Positions 52,141 through 61,547 are shown, counted from the first letter of the stretch. The stretch: DNA of 64,000 nucleotides from Acidobacteriota bacterium (GCA_029263415.1 JAJCXN010000037.1:124001-188000), one strand, 5' to 3'. Made by a program: numbers and translations. Notes: generated by a model from the sequence alone, not told the origin.

Positions 52141-52877
52141 GAGCTTGCTTCGACCGAGGTGCAGAATGCCGCGAATCCCCAAGACAGTTCTGAGAAGCGA
52201 CGGTGGCTGGGGGTGGCGAATCCGGCCGCCTGTGCTGAGCGGGTAGCGGTCGATAGATCGAAGAAGAACTCCTCTTCGATCTCGTCAGCGAGGTCCTCGC
52301 GGTCCGTCTGCCGGTAGTTGCTGAGGATCTCCTGCTGCTGGGATCGGTCTGAGAACATCAGGTCGCCAATGACCAGTCGCCCATAGCGAGGGTGAAGGAT
52401 GCGCCTCGCTTGGTTGAAGAACTCGTCCTTCTCCGACTCTTCGAGGTGATGCAGGGTGTAGGTACTCACGATCGCATCGAAGCTGGAGTCAGGTGCTTGA
52501 TGGCAGTGGGAAAGAACGTCATCGATGACGAACTCTGGTGATTGTGTTGAAGCGGCCGCGCGAGCTGCAAGCTTCCTTCTGGCCAATGTCGACATCTCGG
52601 TCGAAATGTCGACGCAGACGAGTCGACCACACGGCGGAAGCAGTGTAGTGAGGTTGCCGGTGCCGGAACCCAGCTCGAGAACTCGATCTGTGGGGCCAAC
52701 TGCCGCTCTTCGAGCGACCCAATTCAGCAGGTTGCCGTAACCCGCGCGAATCGGGTCGTCATGGTTTTCGACGTCTTGATCGTAGTCTTGTGCATCTTCG
52801 TCGTGATTGAAGCGGTCGACATGTCGTGAGCGGATTTCCAAACCTCGTCTCCGATGATGTGTTTCGATCTCTGGCAT
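52137..52877 (-). CDS. Class I SAM-dependent methyltransferase (YrrT-like)
   Basis: 246 residues. The N-terminal region (AQDYDQDVENHDDPIRAGYGNLLNWV, about 29-54) resembles YrrT-type methyltransferases. The SAM motif VLELGSGTGNLTTLL (65-79), acidic VCVDIS, and IVSTYTLHHLEESEK follow. It methylates an unknown small molecule; YrrT itself belongs to methionine-recycling operons, but no such genes are nearby. The 151-bp gap upstream contains nothing I can support. Confidence 0.85.
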   Translation of the reverse strand: MPEIETHHRRRGLEIRSRHVDRFNHDEDAQDYDQDVENHDDPIRAGYGNLLNWVARRAAVGPTDRVLELGSGTGNLTTLLPPCGRLVCVDISTEMSTLARRKLAARAAASTQSPEFVIDDVLSHCHQAPDSSFDAIVSTYTLHHLEESEKDEFFNQARRILHPRYGRLVIGDLMFSDRSQQQEILSNYRQTDREDLADEIEEEFFFDLSTATRSAQAAGFATPSHRRFSELSWGFAAFCTSVEASS

Positions 52878-53028
52878 ATCGCAGTGCGCCAGCCTTCAGC
52901 GGGACCGGGGACTCGTCAACGATACTGTGCGTCGTCCTCCCGTGGGACCAGCATTGCCTCCTCGCCACCGCGCGAACTGACCGTCCAGATTCCCGTGCTC
53001 AGTCCCGCGGGAGTTTCACCACGGGCTG

Positions 53029-54162
53029 CTAGCCGAGTGCGACGACCTTGATCATTAAGACCGGTCTCTTTCCGTCTTCGAATGCTGCGTCGAAGGCAGA
53101 AGCGTCAGTGGCTAAATCAATGGTGGTCTTTGAAACGCCGTCGGTCGCCTGAGCTCCGACAGCGCGTCCGGTATAGAGCTTCTGGGTAACTGACTCGGTC
53201 AGCGGTTCACCGTCGGCGCTGAGAATCTGTATGGTCAGTTCGAACTCTGAGGTGTAGGCCTCACTTCGGCCGAAGAAAGTGATCGCGAGGCCAGTGTTCT
53301 TCCGCTTGGTGCGCTTCTTGACTTCGACAATCTCGATGGTTCCGCCATCAATTTCGTACTGGGCAAGATCCCTAGAACGCCAACCGTATCCTTCTGGAAT
53401 CTGGTCGAGAGGCCCGAGTGGAAGCTCCACCGACATTGGCGACTCGACCTGAATGCGGGAGACCTTGGAGGTACCGCGAACTACTGGTGCGCTCTCAGCG
53501 GAAGAGATGCGAATGGTTGGAGCTTCCTCACGAGTGGTCGAGGCTGCCGGTTGAGCTTGCCTTTTGGGGGCACTCGAAGCCTCGGTCGGTTTGGGCTTTG
53601 GCTGGCTTTGGCTCTTACGACGACGTTCCTTGTTGCCTTTCCCGGCCGCCACATAGGTGACACTGAATGCTTCGACCCAATTGCCTTGAACCTTGACTTT
53701 GACTGTCTGCTGGAGCTGTCCGTCTTCTGATCTGCGGTAGCTAGAGACCACGGGGTCAACCGTGCCGTTGGCTTGGGCGACTGTGCCGTTTAGTTCGAGA
53801 CTGGTTAAGCGTCCCGCGGAGACCAAAGGCTTGCCTTCGGTGTGGGCGACACTGCCATCGTCGATGACGGCGGTGGTGGCCCAGGTGCCGTCATTCTTGA
53901 AGGATTCAGTGGTGAAGACTTGATTGCCGTCAATGGTCAGCTCTTGGGTGAGGCCACAGCCGTTCGCGACCAACTTGACGGTCGCTGAACCTTTAGTCTG
54001 CCCGTCGGCGACCAGGTCATAGGTGCCGACGAGCTCTTCAAATACAGACCAAGGTGCGCCGTCGCAAGCTGCAGTCTGGGTGATCGCTGGAGCGGCCACT
54101 CCGGTGACGATCAGTGCGCTGCTCAGTACAGCTATCCGAATGGGATTGGTGATGCGGCTCAT
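53029..54162 (-). CDS. Exported hypothetical protein
   Basis: 377 residues from ATG 54162, with AGGAG nine bases upstream. A signal peptide ends near AITQTAA (about 32). The first domain (CDGAPWSVFEELVGTYDL ... GNWVEAFSVTYV, about 33-175) looks like the lipocalin-like THAP4/DUF1579 type of beta barrel. A Lys/Pro/Gln/Ala-rich linker (178-215) leads to a second beta-rich domain (about 225-377). I do not recognise the second domain. No catalytic motif is evident. It is monocistronic. Confidence 0.6.
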   Translation of the reverse strand: MSRITNPIRIAVLSSALIVTGVAAPAITQTAACDGAPWSVFEELVGTYDLVADGQTKGSATVKLVANGCGLTQELTIDGNQVFTTESFKNDGTWATTAVIDDGSVAHTEGKPLVSAGRLTSLELNGTVAQANGTVDPVVSSYRRSEDGQLQQTVKVKVQGNWVEAFSVTYVAAGKGNKERRRKSQSQPKPKPTEASSAPKRQAQPAASTTREEAPTIRISSAESAPVVRGTSKVSRIQVESPMSVELPLGPLDQIPEGYGWRSRDLAQYEIDGGTIEIVEVKKRTKRKNTGLAITFFGRSEAYTSEFELTIQILSADGEPLTESVTQKLYTGRAVGAQATDGVSKTTIDLATDASAFDAAFEDGKRPVLMIKVVALG

Positions 54163-54285
54163 GGGGTCAGCTCCTAGGAAGGTCGGACTCTCACTGTGGG
54201 ACGATTGGGCGATGAACGGTGATCTTGGCTCGACACCGTGCTCACCGGCTTGTTGTTCTTCGAATGAACAACCGCGGCAGATCGC

Positions 54286-55266
54286 TCAGTATTGCACTAG
54301 AGCCTCTTGCATGCCGGTTGCCACGAGTTCGCCTTGCTTGCTGAACATCTCAACATGGATCAATGCCAAGCCGTCGACTGCGATACGACTCTCCGCTACA
54401 AACAGATGCCACCGGCCAGGCGAAGGCACTTGGTGGAGCCACACCGAGTGATTCAGCGTAACGGCTTGGTTTTTGGTCCAAAGAATGCCGTGAGGAAGTG
54501 CCGCAGTCGAAAGCAGGGCGCGGTCGGAGGCGTAAAGCAGAAGCGCAATGCGAAGATGTTCGTCGAGTGTGTCAGAGCCTGGCACCCTGACCCAGTTGAC
54601 CGCTCGAGGAGGCAGTTTCACTCCCGGGGTCAGCATCTTGGGATCGGTCACTAGGACCTCGACGGCGTTGACCGGATGTTCGAGCCAACTCAGGCCCAAC
54701 TTCCTGGTTCGCTCTTGCTCGCGATCAAGGCAGTCATTCGGTGCTGGCACGTCGTCGGGAGGCTTTGCCACCGAGTGGCTGATGCCGGTCCGGGTGATCA
54801 AGGGCCGTGGCTCGCCGGGGTCGGCCTCCTTGAGCGGGATGCGGAAGCCGATGTCGCCTTCGAAAAGGACACGCGATCCTTGCCTGACGACCCCTCGTCG
54901 ATTGGAGAACGAGCGGCCGTCGCGGGCGGCGAGCACATCGCATTCAAGTTCCGTTTCGGAACGGCCTGCGCGCAAGAAGGTGCCACTGATGGAGTGGAGT
55001 CGCCTCGCGTCGTCGACCGTCGATTGCGCGGCTAGGTACGCCAGAGCGAAACTGGTTCCGCCGTAAAGACGTCCTGGTCCTTGGGTGAGCGTAGTGAACC
55101 TGCCCTCGAGGTCAGGTGGACTTCCCCCCCGTGCTTCCAGAGCGAAGCAATCAAGCACTCGGTCGAGTGCAATCTTGCGTCTGGCGGCTCGCTCAGCGGG
55201 CTCGATCCTTTCGAAGTCGGCAGACGAACTCAGGTCTGAACCCTGATCGAACGAGGAAGTGGTCAT
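54286..55266 (-). CDS. Acyl-CoA thioesterase (TesB-like double hot dog)
   Basis: 326 residues, close to TesB (about 290). First hot dog: RLYGGTSFALAYLAAQSTV and HSISGTFLRAG; second: LLYASDRALLSTAALPHG and TLNHSVWLHQ with the catalytic Asp/Thr/Gln-type residues of the family. It hydrolyses medium and long acyl-CoA to fatty acid and CoA. The N-terminus carries about 30 extra polar residues. The divergent gap to the esterase gene on its right is 255 bp. Confidence 0.88.
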   Translation of the reverse strand: MTTSSFDQGSDLSSSADFERIEPAERAARRKIALDRVLDCFALEARGGSPPDLEGRFTTLTQGPGRLYGGTSFALAYLAAQSTVDDARRLHSISGTFLRAGRSETELECDVLAARDGRSFSNRRGVVRQGSRVLFEGDIGFRIPLKEADPGEPRPLITRTGISHSVAKPPDDVPAPNDCLDREQERTRKLGLSWLEHPVNAVEVLVTDPKMLTPGVKLPPRAVNWVRVPGSDTLDEHLRIALLLYASDRALLSTAALPHGILWTKNQAVTLNHSVWLHQVPSPGRWHLFVAESRIAVDGLALIHVEMFSKQGELVATGMQEALVQY

Positions 55267-55521
55267 GAGGAAAGGTACAGCTCTTCTAGTGCAAAAAAGT
55301 TTCTTGTTCGACGTCTACGGGACCGATTCGCCGACAGGTATGACCGCTGATTCTCGCACGACCACGCGTTTGATGAGCGCCTCGGGTAGAGTGCTCTCAA
55401 CCAAGCACACTTCGTCGCCTCCAACCGCGTTGTTGGTGGCACCTTCGGTTGGATCTCGGTCGACCTCTGCTCGCCCATTCGTCAGCATTGACGGGGATTA
55501 CTACCGTATTGGAGAACTCTC

Positions 55522-57303
55522 GTGATCAAGCATTTGATGATGCCCCTTGCACAAGTCAACCGCTTTCGCGCTCTAGCACTAGTGGGCGTAGCGCTGGCCC
55601 TGATCGTGTCGTGCGGTGGGGTTGCTGACGGTCCCGGGTTGAGGATCGAAGTCAGTTTCCCTGAATCTCTGCACCCCGATCCGGCGCAAGGGCGCCTGCT
55701 TCTGTTTCTGGCAGATGCGCCCGAGGAGGGCAAGAAGGTGCGGCAACCATTTCAGCGCGTGAGTTCGCGTTTGAGTGGAGTTCCCGTCTTCGGAATCGAC
55801 GTTGAGGAGTGGCAGCCCGGAGAACCCGCTGTATTCGAGGGCGAGGTGGTTGGCTATCCGGTTCGATTGCTGGCGGAACTGCCGCCTGGTGAGTATGTGG
55901 TTCAGGCCCTCCTGCATCACTACCAAGACTTCAAGCTCGGTAATGGCAAGCAGGTGAAGTTGCCGATGGATCGGGGCGAAGGGCAGCAGTGGCGAAGGGC
56001 GCCGGGCAACTTGCTCAGTGCACCAAAGACGGTTGCAATCGGCAGCGCTCCTCAGGTGATTCGGATCGAGCTCGATCAGAAGAATCCGGAGATCGAGCCA
56101 CCCAGCGACACCGAGTGGGTCAAGCACATCAAGGTGCGTAGCGACTTGCTTTCGAAGTTCTGGGGGCGCGATATGGAATTGGGCGCACATGTGTTGCTGC
56201 CGGCCGGATTTGATGAACATCCCGAGGCTAGCTATCCACTGATGGTGTTCCATGGCCACCACTCAAGTAGCTTCGGCGGCTTCCGTACCGAGCCGCCGGA
56301 TCCCGAGATCGAGTGTCGACCATCGCTTCGGTTCGGCGAGCCCTGCTACAACCGAGTGGTGCAACAGGAAGCCTACGACCTCTACAAACGGTGGACGAGT
56401 GACGACTTTCCGCGGTTCCTGATTATTGAGATTCAGCACGCCAATCCGTACTACGACGACTCGTACGCGGTCAACTCAGCCAACATCGGACCCTATGGCG
56501 ACGCCATCATGCACGAGCTGATCCCGGAGGTGGAGCGACAGTTCCGTGGGATTGGAGAAGGCTGGGCACGCTTCACCTACGGCGGCTCGACCGGCGGTTG
56601 GGAAGCGCTGGCGGCGCAAGTGTTCTATCCGGATGACTTCAACGGTGCCTTCGCAGCGTGCCCCGACCCGATCGATTTTCGCGCCTACATGACCTTAGAC
56701 CTTTATGCCGACGACAATGCCTTCTACTACCCGTCGCGGTTCAAGCAACAGGGTCGACCCGCTTGGCGAAATGCTGAGGGGCGCGTTGAAGCGTCGATCA
56801 AGGACTACAACGATCTGGAGCTTGTCTTGGGCACAAATGGTCGGTCTGGTGACCAGCTCGATGTCTGGCAGGCTGTCTATTCGCCGATGGGTGCGGATGG
56901 GTATCCACAACCGATCTGGGACAAGAAGACCGGCCAGATCGACAAAGCGGTGGCTGAGCATTGGCGCGAGAATTACGATCTGCGTCACATCATGGAGCGG
57001 GATTGGAAGACTCTCGGTCCCAAACTCGAAGGCAAGATTCACCTCTACAGTGGCGACATGGACAACTACTACCTGAACAACGCGGTGGTGCTGACCGAGG
57101 AGTTCTTGGAGTCGACGACCGATCCTTACTACGGTGGTGAGGTCGACTATGGTGATCGCGCCGAGCACTGCTGGAACGGTGATCATGAGAACGGGAATCA
57201 CATTTCGAGACTGCGATACAACACGTTCTACTTGCCGAAAATCATGAAGCGGATTGAACAGTCTGCGCCCCGCGGTGCTGATGTGACCAGTTGGCGCTAC
57301 TGA
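55522..57303 (+). CDS. Lipoprotein esterase-like protein (alpha/beta hydrolase)
   Basis: 593 residues from GTG 55522 with GGAG eight bases upstream. The lipobox IVSC (Cys31) predicts a lipid anchor. An N-terminal beta domain (about 35-200) precedes an Esterase-D-like fold: YPLMVFHGHHSS, then FTYGGSTGGWEAL, in which Ser356 is the nucleophile, and GDHENGNHISR near residue 555 supplies the His. Substrates may be ester-linked decorations of polysaccharide or feruloyl-like esters; nothing in the neighbourhood decides it. An 88-codon frame just upstream ends on the same GTGA but has no other support. Confidence 0.8.
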   Translation: MIKHLMMPLAQVNRFRALALVGVALALIVSCGGVADGPGLRIEVSFPESLHPDPAQGRLLLFLADAPEEGKKVRQPFQRVSSRLSGVPVFGIDVEEWQPGEPAVFEGEVVGYPVRLLAELPPGEYVVQALLHHYQDFKLGNGKQVKLPMDRGEGQQWRRAPGNLLSAPKTVAIGSAPQVIRIELDQKNPEIEPPSDTEWVKHIKVRSDLLSKFWGRDMELGAHVLLPAGFDEHPEASYPLMVFHGHHSSSFGGFRTEPPDPEIECRPSLRFGEPCYNRVVQQEAYDLYKRWTSDDFPRFLIIEIQHANPYYDDSYAVNSANIGPYGDAIMHELIPEVERQFRGIGEGWARFTYGGSTGGWEALAAQVFYPDDFNGAFAACPDPIDFRAYMTLDLYADDNAFYYPSRFKQQGRPAWRNAEGRVEASIKDYNDLELVLGTNGRSGDQLDVWQAVYSPMGADGYPQPIWDKKTGQIDKAVAEHWRENYDLRHIMERDWKTLGPKLEGKIHLYSGDMDNYYLNNAVVLTEEFLESTTDPYYGGEVDYGDRAEHCWNGDHENGNHISRLRYNTFYLPKIMKRIEQSAPRGADVTSWRY

Positions 57304-57380
57304 TGTCCTAGCAGTGTGGGGGTGCGAGATGGCGGCCACGGACTAACAAACGAGCACCTCCGGCAATTGTCGGAGAGTTC

Positions 57381-58535
57381 CTAGGCGTCCGCACTCCCAA
57401 CGGGGGGACCAACGTAGATTGACTCGGGTCGGATGAGACGCCCGTAATCGAGTTGCTCGAAGCAGTGTGCGATCCAGCCAACGCAGCGCCCAATTGCGAA
57501 GGTCGGTGTGAACTGGTCTTGGTTCAGGCCGATGGCGTGTAGGAGTAGGGCTGTGTAGTACTCGACGTTGGTGTCTAGGCGCCTCTCCGGCTTGCGCTCG
57601 GCTAGCACCTCAAGTGCAGTGCGCTCGACGGCGGTGGCCAAGTCGTAGAGCTCTTGGTTCTCGCCACTGCGCGCGAGCTTCACTGCGGCTGCGGCTAGGA
57701 CGTCCGCGCGCGGGTCTCGCACTTTGTAGACCCGATGGCCGAACCCCATGAGTCGCTCGCCGCGATCGAGCTTGGCCTCCAGAAAGGAGCGCGCGCGGCT
57801 AGGCTCCGCGATCTCGAACACCATGTCAAGCGCTGGTCCTGGAGCGCCGCCGTGCAGCGGTCCCTTGAGGGCGCCGAGCGCTCCGGTAACCGCAGATATG
57901 AGATCCGACTCCGTGGAGATGATTACTCGGGCGGTGAAGGTGGATGCATTCATCCCGTGGTCCGACACTGTGTTGAGGTACGTCTCAAGCGCCCGGGTCC
58001 GAGCGGGGCTGGGGGAGCGGCCTGCTAGTGGATCGCTGGAGAGCTGGTGGAGAAAATCTGCAGCGAGCCCAGGCTCATTGCTGGGGCCACCGGCCGTCCT
58101 GCCGCACGAGAAATGGTGGTGGCTGGCAACAATGGTGGGGAGCTTTGCTAGCAGTCTCAAGGCAGACTCCGTTCGCTCGGTAGATGTCGGCGACTCTGTG
58201 CCACTGGCGAGAGAGGCCACGGCCATGCGCAAAGCATCCATCGGGTCTGCATCACGGTTGGCTTCGAGCAGATCGAGCGTCGCTGGCGGTAGCGTGCGGT
58301 GGCCGGCCATCCTCGAGGCAACATCTGTGGTCTCCAAGAAGAGTTCGATCAGCTCTTCAAACGACGCCGAGGGGGCCAAGCTGTCAACGCGATGCCCCTT
58401 CAGCACTAACTCGCCCCCTGCGCCATCCACATGCGAGAGCGCGGTGCTGGCCGCCACGACCCCGGCGAGGCCGTCGCAGGAGGGCTGTTGTGGTCTTCCG
58501 TTACTTTCGATTGGCTGGCTCGCTTTCATGGTCAT
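57381..58535 (-). CDS. Citrate synthase (catalytic paralogue)
   Basis: 384 residues from ATG 58535; GGAGG lies eleven bases upstream, and the open frame further upstream is non-coding. All active-site segments are intact: SDHGMNASTFTAR, KGPLHGGAPG, GFGHRVYKVRDPRAD, LDTNVEYYTALLL and GRCVGWIAH. It condenses acetyl-CoA (or propionyl-CoA, as a methylcitrate synthase) with oxaloacetate. It is divergent from a second citrate synthase gene with a DNA-binding domain, separated by 144 bp. The N-terminal 40 residues are polar and not conserved. Confidence 0.92.
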   Translation of the reverse strand: MTMKASQPIESNGRPQQPSCDGLAGVVAASTALSHVDGAGGELVLKGHRVDSLAPSASFEELIELFLETTDVASRMAGHRTLPPATLDLLEANRDADPMDALRMAVASLASGTESPTSTERTESALRLLAKLPTIVASHHHFSCGRTAGGPSNEPGLAADFLHQLSSDPLAGRSPSPARTRALETYLNTVSDHGMNASTFTARVIISTESDLISAVTGALGALKGPLHGGAPGPALDMVFEIAEPSRARSFLEAKLDRGERLMGFGHRVYKVRDPRADVLAAAAVKLARSGENQELYDLATAVERTALEVLAERKPERRLDTNVEYYTALLLHAIGLNQDQFTPTFAIGRCVGWIAHCFEQLDYGRLIRPESIYVGPPVGSADA

Positions 58536-58628
58536 GGCGTTGATGTTCCTCCGTTGCTGGGTTGTTTCTCGACTGGGATGAGTTTGAGGGCTGGAGTCCC
58601 TGGAGGTCGATCTTGAGCGTGAGGTGAT

Positions 58629-58660
58629 ACATTGATCAAGGTTGATTCTGTAATCAATGT
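58629..58660. promoter_or_regulatory. Inverted-repeat operator candidate between the citrate synthase genes
   Basis: ACATTGAT (58629-58636) and ATCAATGT (58653-58660) are exact reverse complements 16 bp apart. Inside lie the palindrome TTGATCAA (58632-58639) and the pair TTGATT / AATCAA (58642-58647 and 58652-58657). So four TTGAT half-sites sit in 32 bp. The block ends 20 bases before the start of the helix-turn-helix citrate synthase and lies about 94 bases upstream of the other. Confidence 0.65.
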
Positions 58661-58679
58661 GGGCAAACAGGAACGTGCA

Positions 58680-59951
58680 ATGAGCGTCGATGAGAACAGG
58701 GGTGTCGCCAACGGGGACTACTGCACAGCGGTCGAAGCTGCACGGACACTCGGAGTCAAGTTGCCAACGCTCTATGCCTATGTCAGCCGGGGGCAGTTGC
58801 ATTCGGTGTCACTTCAGGGGAGTCGCCGTCGCGGCTACCTTCGGGCTGAAGTTGCCGCTTTGGGTCAGCGCCGAAAGCAAACCCGGACCGCAGACTCAGC
58901 GGCACGTTCGGCGCTCGACTGGGGCCTCCCGGTGCTCGACACTGAACTGACGCTGATCGCGGACGGCAAGCTCTACTACCGCGGACTCGACGCCACCGAG
59001 CTGGCGACCACCAGTTCGCTCGAGCGCGTCGCTGCTCTCTTGTGGTTGGGGGATCAAGACCGCGAAGCGGAGCTATTTGGGGAAGCACTTGAGCCGGTAC
59101 CGAAGGCTTGGGTTGAGGCGACTTCAATCGCTGAGTCTGCTCATCCGAGCTCGAGCTTGTTGCTCGCTGTCCAGCTCTCCGAGATGACTGATCCCTTGGC
59201 CGGCGCCTTGACCGAGGAAGCGATGGTGGTTGCCGGAGCTCGGATTGTGCGCGCGCTGGTCGCAGCGGTGGCTCGCCTAAAGCGGAGGAGGCGGGGCCCT
59301 CTGGTTGAGATCCTTTCCAAGGAGTGGTGCCGCAGGCGTTCCGATTTGATGGTCCCCCTCAACACCGCGCTGGTGCTGTGCGCTGATCACGAGCTGAATG
59401 TGTCTTCGTTTACCGCGAGGTGCATCGCATCTTCCGGAGCAGGTCCTTATGAGGCAGTGTGTGGAGGGCTGTGCGCTCTGCGTGGGTATCGCCACGGTGG
59501 GCATTCAGATCGAGTGGAGGCGCTCTTTCGCGAAGTGGGGATCGCTTCGGGGAGGCGGGCTCCGACCCGCGAGCAAGTACGACGACGACTGAGTGCACGC
59601 ATCCAACGCGGTGAACGCCTACCCGGTCTTGGCCACAATCTGTATCCGAATGGCGACCCGAGGTACGGGGCCATCCTTCGGTCTCTGGAGCAAGCCCAGC
59701 CGAATTCGCCGTTGGTTCGAGGTATGCGGCGCGTCGCAGAGGAGGGCCGGCGCCTGACCGGACAGCACCCGACGCTCGACTTGGGGTTGGCGGCTGTCGC
59801 AGCGACATCCGGTCTACCCTTGGGATCGGCGTGGACGATCTTTGCCTTGGGCCGCAGCGTCGGCTGGATCGCTCATGCTCTCGAAGAGCGGCGCCGCAGC
59901 AAACTGATTCGGCCGCGAGCTCGGTACATTGGGCCCGCTGTTGGGGCGTAG
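58680..59951 (+). CDS. Citrate synthase fused to an N-terminal helix-turn-helix domain
   Basis: 423 residues from ATG 58680 (AGGA eight bases upstream; a TTG at 58632 is in frame but lies inside the operator candidate). Residues about 11-60 form a MerR/excisionase-type HTH: YCTAVEAARTLGVKLPTLYAYVSRGQL followed by RRRGYLRAEVAAL. The rest is a citrate synthase domain. The catalytic His sites are kept (DHELNVSSFTAR, RGYRHGGHSD, GLGHNLYP) and an Asp in the third position (TLDLGLAAV), but the Arg of the usual GHRVY is Asn. It may be an enzyme with DNA-binding ability, a sensor of citrate-synthase ligands, or both. Confidence 0.88.
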   Translation: MSVDENRGVANGDYCTAVEAARTLGVKLPTLYAYVSRGQLHSVSLQGSRRRGYLRAEVAALGQRRKQTRTADSAARSALDWGLPVLDTELTLIADGKLYYRGLDATELATTSSLERVAALLWLGDQDREAELFGEALEPVPKAWVEATSIAESAHPSSSLLLAVQLSEMTDPLAGALTEEAMVVAGARIVRALVAAVARLKRRRRGPLVEILSKEWCRRRSDLMVPLNTALVLCADHELNVSSFTARCIASSGAGPYEAVCGGLCALRGYRHGGHSDRVEALFREVGIASGRRAPTREQVRRRLSARIQRGERLPGLGHNLYPNGDPRYGAILRSLEQAQPNSPLVRGMRRVAEEGRRLTGQHPTLDLGLAAVAATSGLPLGSAWTIFALGRSVGWIAHALEERRRSKLIRPRARYIGPAVGA

Positions 59952-59992
59952 CCCGTTTGGATGTTCATTGTCCGCCCTTAAGGTGAGCTCCT

Positions 59993-60451
59993 CTAGTTTT
60001 GGTGCCTCTCGTCGAGTCCCAGTCGCCGCCAGGACAGCACGCTTGGACCACTCGCGCCGCGCGTGACCCATAGTTCGCTCACCGCGCTGGCAGCGCCGAG
60101 CTTCGCAGTGGCACGGATCTGAGATCGGCTAGGCGACTCCTCGCGGACGTTGCTTTGAATTGTTCCGGCCGCAAACTCTCGTTCCTCGACGCCACCGAAA
60201 TCTCGGTCGAGATCAAGGGAGGCCAGCGTCTCAGCGATCACCGAGTCATTCATCGAACGCAGGTCGAGCTGTTGACGGCTGCGCAGCTGCTGTCGCTGTT
60301 CGTGGAACACCAAGGAGAAGACCAGGGTTGCGGCAGTAGCCAGTATCAAGAGGGTGAACAGGGTGGTGAGCAGCACGTGACCGTCTTGGACCCTTGGCCC
60401 TGGCCTGTGCCTTTGCCTTTGCCTTGAGGAGCCACGCACGGCACTCAGCAT
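59993..60451 (-). CDS. PilX-like minor pilin operon protein
   Basis: 152 residues from ATG 60451, which has GAGG nine bases upstream; a GTG at 60487 overlapping the preceding gene is an alternative. A basic, Arg/Gln-rich N-terminus (coded by a TTTGCC-type hexamer repeat) precedes GHVLLTTLFTLLILATAATLVFSLVF and then a polar helix with QLRSRQQLDLRSMND, the pattern of PilX/GspK-like proteins. No standard GFTL(E) cleavage motif is present. It is the third gene of a pilin-like set with overlapping upstream members. Confidence 0.6.
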   Translation of the reverse strand: MLSAVRGSSRQRQRHRPGPRVQDGHVLLTTLFTLLILATAATLVFSLVFHEQRQQLRSRQQLDLRSMNDSVIAETLASLDLDRDFGGVEEREFAAGTIQSNVREESPSRSQIRATAKLGAASAVSELWVTRGASGPSVLSWRRLGLDERHQN

Positions 60452-60480
60452 CTGGTAGCACCTCGGTGGCCTGCTGTTCA

Positions 60481-61068
60481 CTACCACGCCCTCGTTGAGC
60501 GCGCTCGTGACGTCAAGACGAGGCGCTTGACCGGTCGTCGATTGTTGAACAAGCCAGTCTCGACCTTGGAGACCACGGCGCTATTGGCACTCGAGATGGT
60601 GTTCAGAGCGCCCCGCGCTTGCCACTCGATGCGTACCGTGGGCGTGCCATCCGAGAGCCACCGAAAGCTGTCGAGCGGCGCTAACCGCTGGGTTTCGATC
60701 TCGGGGTCTTCAACGTCGGTAGCCAGGGATGAGCGCACCAAGAAACCCTCGTGGAGGGCGTAGGTGATGATCGCGTCACGATGCCGCAGTAGAAGAGGCT
60801 CGGTAGACCACTCGAGATCGAGGCTCTGCGCGACCGCCCGACTGAGTGACACGTCGTTGCGCAGTCGAGCCTCGGAGAGCTCGACGCCGGTGCGGGTGAT
60901 CGCTGGAATGGACGCCGCCGAGAGTCGATATGACTGCAGGAGAATCTGGCTGACCAAAGCCAAGATCGCACTAATGATCAAGGTGGTGACGATCAACTCG
61001 AGCAAGCTGAAGCCAGCCCCCGAATGCCCGTTGCAGCGGATGTGTACCCGTCGACTGCAACCGTTCAC
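60481..61068 (-). CDS. PilW-like prepilin-type minor pilin
   Basis: 195 residues from GTG 61068 (GTGA overlap of four bases with the preceding gene). The class III prepilin signal GAGFSLLELIVTTLIIS (about 18-34) has Gly at -1, Phe at +1 and Glu at +5, so a prepilin peptidase should process it. The rest is a beta-rich globular domain. This is the PilW/PulJ-like position in a minor-pilin operon of type IV pili or type II secretion. Confidence 0.8.
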   Translation of the reverse strand: MNGCSRRVHIRCNGHSGAGFSLLELIVTTLIISAILALVSQILLQSYRLSAASIPAITRTGVELSEARLRNDVSLSRAVAQSLDLEWSTEPLLLRHRDAIITYALHEGFLVRSSLATDVEDPEIETQRLAPLDSFRWLSDGTPTVRIEWQARGALNTISSANSAVVSKVETGLFNNRRPVKRLVLTSRARSTRAW

Positions 61069-61547
61069 AACGACGACTCGGTAGCGAGCAGGGCACTTAG
61101 GCCGGGCTCAAAGAAGCGAGTGGTCAAGGTGCGTACTCGAGTAAATCGGCCTCGTCGCCCGGTCGCCTTGAACTCGACCTCGAAGAGGTCGCTGAACTCG
61201 GTCACTTCCACTTGGGCGCTAAGGCTCGGAATCACGGCGCCTTCGCTCGTTCTTGGTGCGTTCTCTGCGCCGGTATCCGCCTCAGGCAAAGAGAGCACGC
61301 GAAACGTGGTCCCCTCGATGGTGGCGGTTTGCAGTCGGGTCAGCTTTTCTAGGTCAATGACGCGAGCGCGCATGGCTTCGTGTAACTGGTCTAGTTGCTC
61401 GTCCAGTTGAGACTGAAGCGCGACTAGTTCAAGCGCGGCTCGTCCACTAATGATGGCGCCGAGCCCGATTCCTAGTCCCATAGCCAGAATAAGCAACGCA
61501 ACCAAGCACTCGATCATCGTGAAGCCGTTGGATCTCGTGTTGTGCAT
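61065..61547 (-). CDS. PilV-like prepilin-type minor pilin
   Basis: 160 residues. It starts MHNTRSNGFTMIECLVALLILAMG: Gly8 at -1, Phe at +1 and Glu at +5, a clean type IV prepilin leader. A short globular part with helical spine and a C-terminal beta region follow. It is the first gene of the three-gene set and overlaps the PilW-like gene by four bases. Such minor pilins prime assembly of a pilus or pseudopilus; the core assembly genes are not in the window. Confidence 0.82.
   Translation of the reverse strand: MHNTRSNGFTMIECLVALLILAMGLGIGLGAIISGRAALELVALQSQLDEQLDQLHEAMRARVIDLEKLTRLQTATIEGTTFRVLSLPEADTGAENAPRTSEGAVIPSLSAQVEVTEFSDLFEVEFKATGRRGRFTRVRTLTTRFFEPGLSALLATESSL

Noticed and set aside
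55259-55525. 88-codon frame overlapping the esterase start by GTGA
   Set aside because: Starts within the divergent thioesterase gene and has a low-complexity Ser/Thr-rich product; the overlap alone is weak support.
58536-58802. N-terminal extension of the citrate synthase to 58802
   Set aside because: It would run through the divergent control region into the other citrate synthase gene; ATG 58535 has a good ribosome site.
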